NCBI RefSeq assembly: GCF_023746615.1
Contig: NZ_CP082275.1
Coordinates: 2,790,001 to 2,854,000, forward strand
DNA from: Grimontia kaedaensis
Lineage (GTDB): Bacteria > Pseudomonadota > Gammaproteobacteria > Enterobacterales > Vibrionaceae
Direction of reading: 5' to 3'
Length of the DNA stretch: 64,000 nucleotides
This document shows, piece by piece, positions 63,667-64,000 of the stretch. How positions within the stretch are numbered: the first letter of the stretch is position 1; every line of letters begins with the position of its first letter. The notes below the pieces were generated by a model, which saw only the letters and a program-made list of their open reading frames with translations, was not told where the DNA came from and did no database searches. A program made the position numbers and the translations under genes.

Positions 63667-64000
63667 ATGAAAAACGCAGTATTGATGACCGGATGTTCGA
63701 CCGGCATCGGCTATGTCTGTGCCCACGCCCTCGCAAAGCAAGGGTTTGATGTGATTGCGTCATGCCGCAAATTAGAAGATGTTGAGCGCCTGAAAGAAGA
63801 AGGGCTTACCTGCATTCACCTTGACCTTGCCGACAACGACAGCATTCTCAATGCAGTGGAAAAAGTCAGGACAATGACTGACGGAAAGTTGATGGGGCTT
63901 TTTAACAATGGCGCGTATGGCCAACCTGGCGCATTGGAAGACTTGCCCACCGACGCATTGAGAAAGCAGTTTGAAACCAACTTCTTTGGCTGGCACACGC
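63667..64000 (+). CDS. ybbO: SDR family oxidoreductase YbbO (3' truncated by the window)
   Basis: The ATG at 63667 opens a frame that runs off the window after 111 codons. The cofactor motif TGCSTGIG at the N terminus and NNGAYGQ mark a classical short-chain dehydrogenase/reductase. The position next to tesA-ybbA-ybbP matches E. coli ybbO, an NADP-dependent aldehyde reductase. The catalytic Tyr-x3-Lys lies beyond the window edge. Confidence 0.9.
   Translation, partial: MKNAVLMTGCSTGIGYVCAHALAKQGFDVIASCRKLEDVERLKEEGLTCIHLDLADNDSILNAVEKVRTMTDGKLMGLFNNGAYGQPGALEDLPTDALRKQFETNFFGWHT

Overview
The window reads as the chromosome of a facultatively anaerobic gammaproteobacterium of the Vibrionaceae. 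The evidence is the close protein resemblance to Escherichia coli for shared genes (YcaO, PflB, PflA, YfbU, YfbV, AckA, Pta, SpeA, SpeB, RlmA, MetNIQ, YbbA/YbbP/TesA/YbbO), the high density of c-di-GMP and two-component genes, a TRAP transporter, and a DUF3360 membrane protein that I associate with marine vibrios. A genus such as Grimontia, Enterovibrio or Photobacterium is plausible but cannot be fixed from the sequence. No tRNA, rRNA, CRISPR array, insertion sequence or phage was seen.

Layout. 1-2.4 kb: the end of an ABC solute-binding protein and a TPR protein. 2.5-11.1 kb: the pyruvate formate-lyase locus (YcaO, a DUF3360 transporter where E. coli has FocA, PflB, a REC-EAL c-di-GMP phosphodiesterase, PflA). 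11.1-16.1 kb: a small CbiM-like membrane protein, YfbU and the arginine-to-putrescine genes speA-speB. 16.2-23.2 kb: an AT-rich patch with an orphan lipoprotein, RlmA, a LamG/haem c exported protein and a ChaN lipoprotein. 23.3-30.3 kb: a complete Bat-type operon (MoxR, DUF58, DUF4381, two VWA proteins, BatD). 30.6-33.1 kb: a secreted trypsin-like protease translationally coupled to an unknown protein, followed by a 160-bp palindromic repeat. 33.3-37.9 kb: YfbV and ackA-pta. 38-42.2 kb: a hybrid histidine kinase divergent from a REC/HD-GYP phosphodiesterase. 42.2-46.8 kb: a LysE-type exporter and two paralogous seven-repeat FG-GAP lipoproteins. 47-50.1 kb: a 2-oxoacid-type TRAP transporter. 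50.4-52.4 kb: a PepSY membrane protein and a DUF2946 protein. 52.5-55.3 kb: the MetJ-controlled metNIQ operon. 55.4-59.9 kb: a TSUP exporter with a SelW-like protein, a DUF1538 pair with PII-like and CBS partners, and a YfcH-type SDR protein. 60-64 kb: ybbP, ybbA, tesA and the start of ybbO.

How it fits together. Several modules meet at the pyruvate/acetyl-CoA node: PflB with its activase PflA splits pyruvate, Pta and AckA turn acetyl-CoA into acetate and ATP, and the TRAP binding protein resembles those for pyruvate-like 2-oxoacids. FNR-like palindromes lie before the DUF3360 gene and ackA, in keeping with anaerobic control. Three c-di-GMP or phosphorelay proteins (REC-EAL, REC-HD-GYP, hybrid kinase) sit close to these genes. 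Exported proteins of unknown role (LamG-haem, FG-GAP propellers, protease with tandem C-terminal repeats, orphan lipoprotein) form the accessory part. The least explained items are the transporter in the FocA position, the REC-EAL gene inside the pfl locus, the LamG/haem c protein, the tandem propeller lipoproteins and the DUF1538/PII/CBS module.
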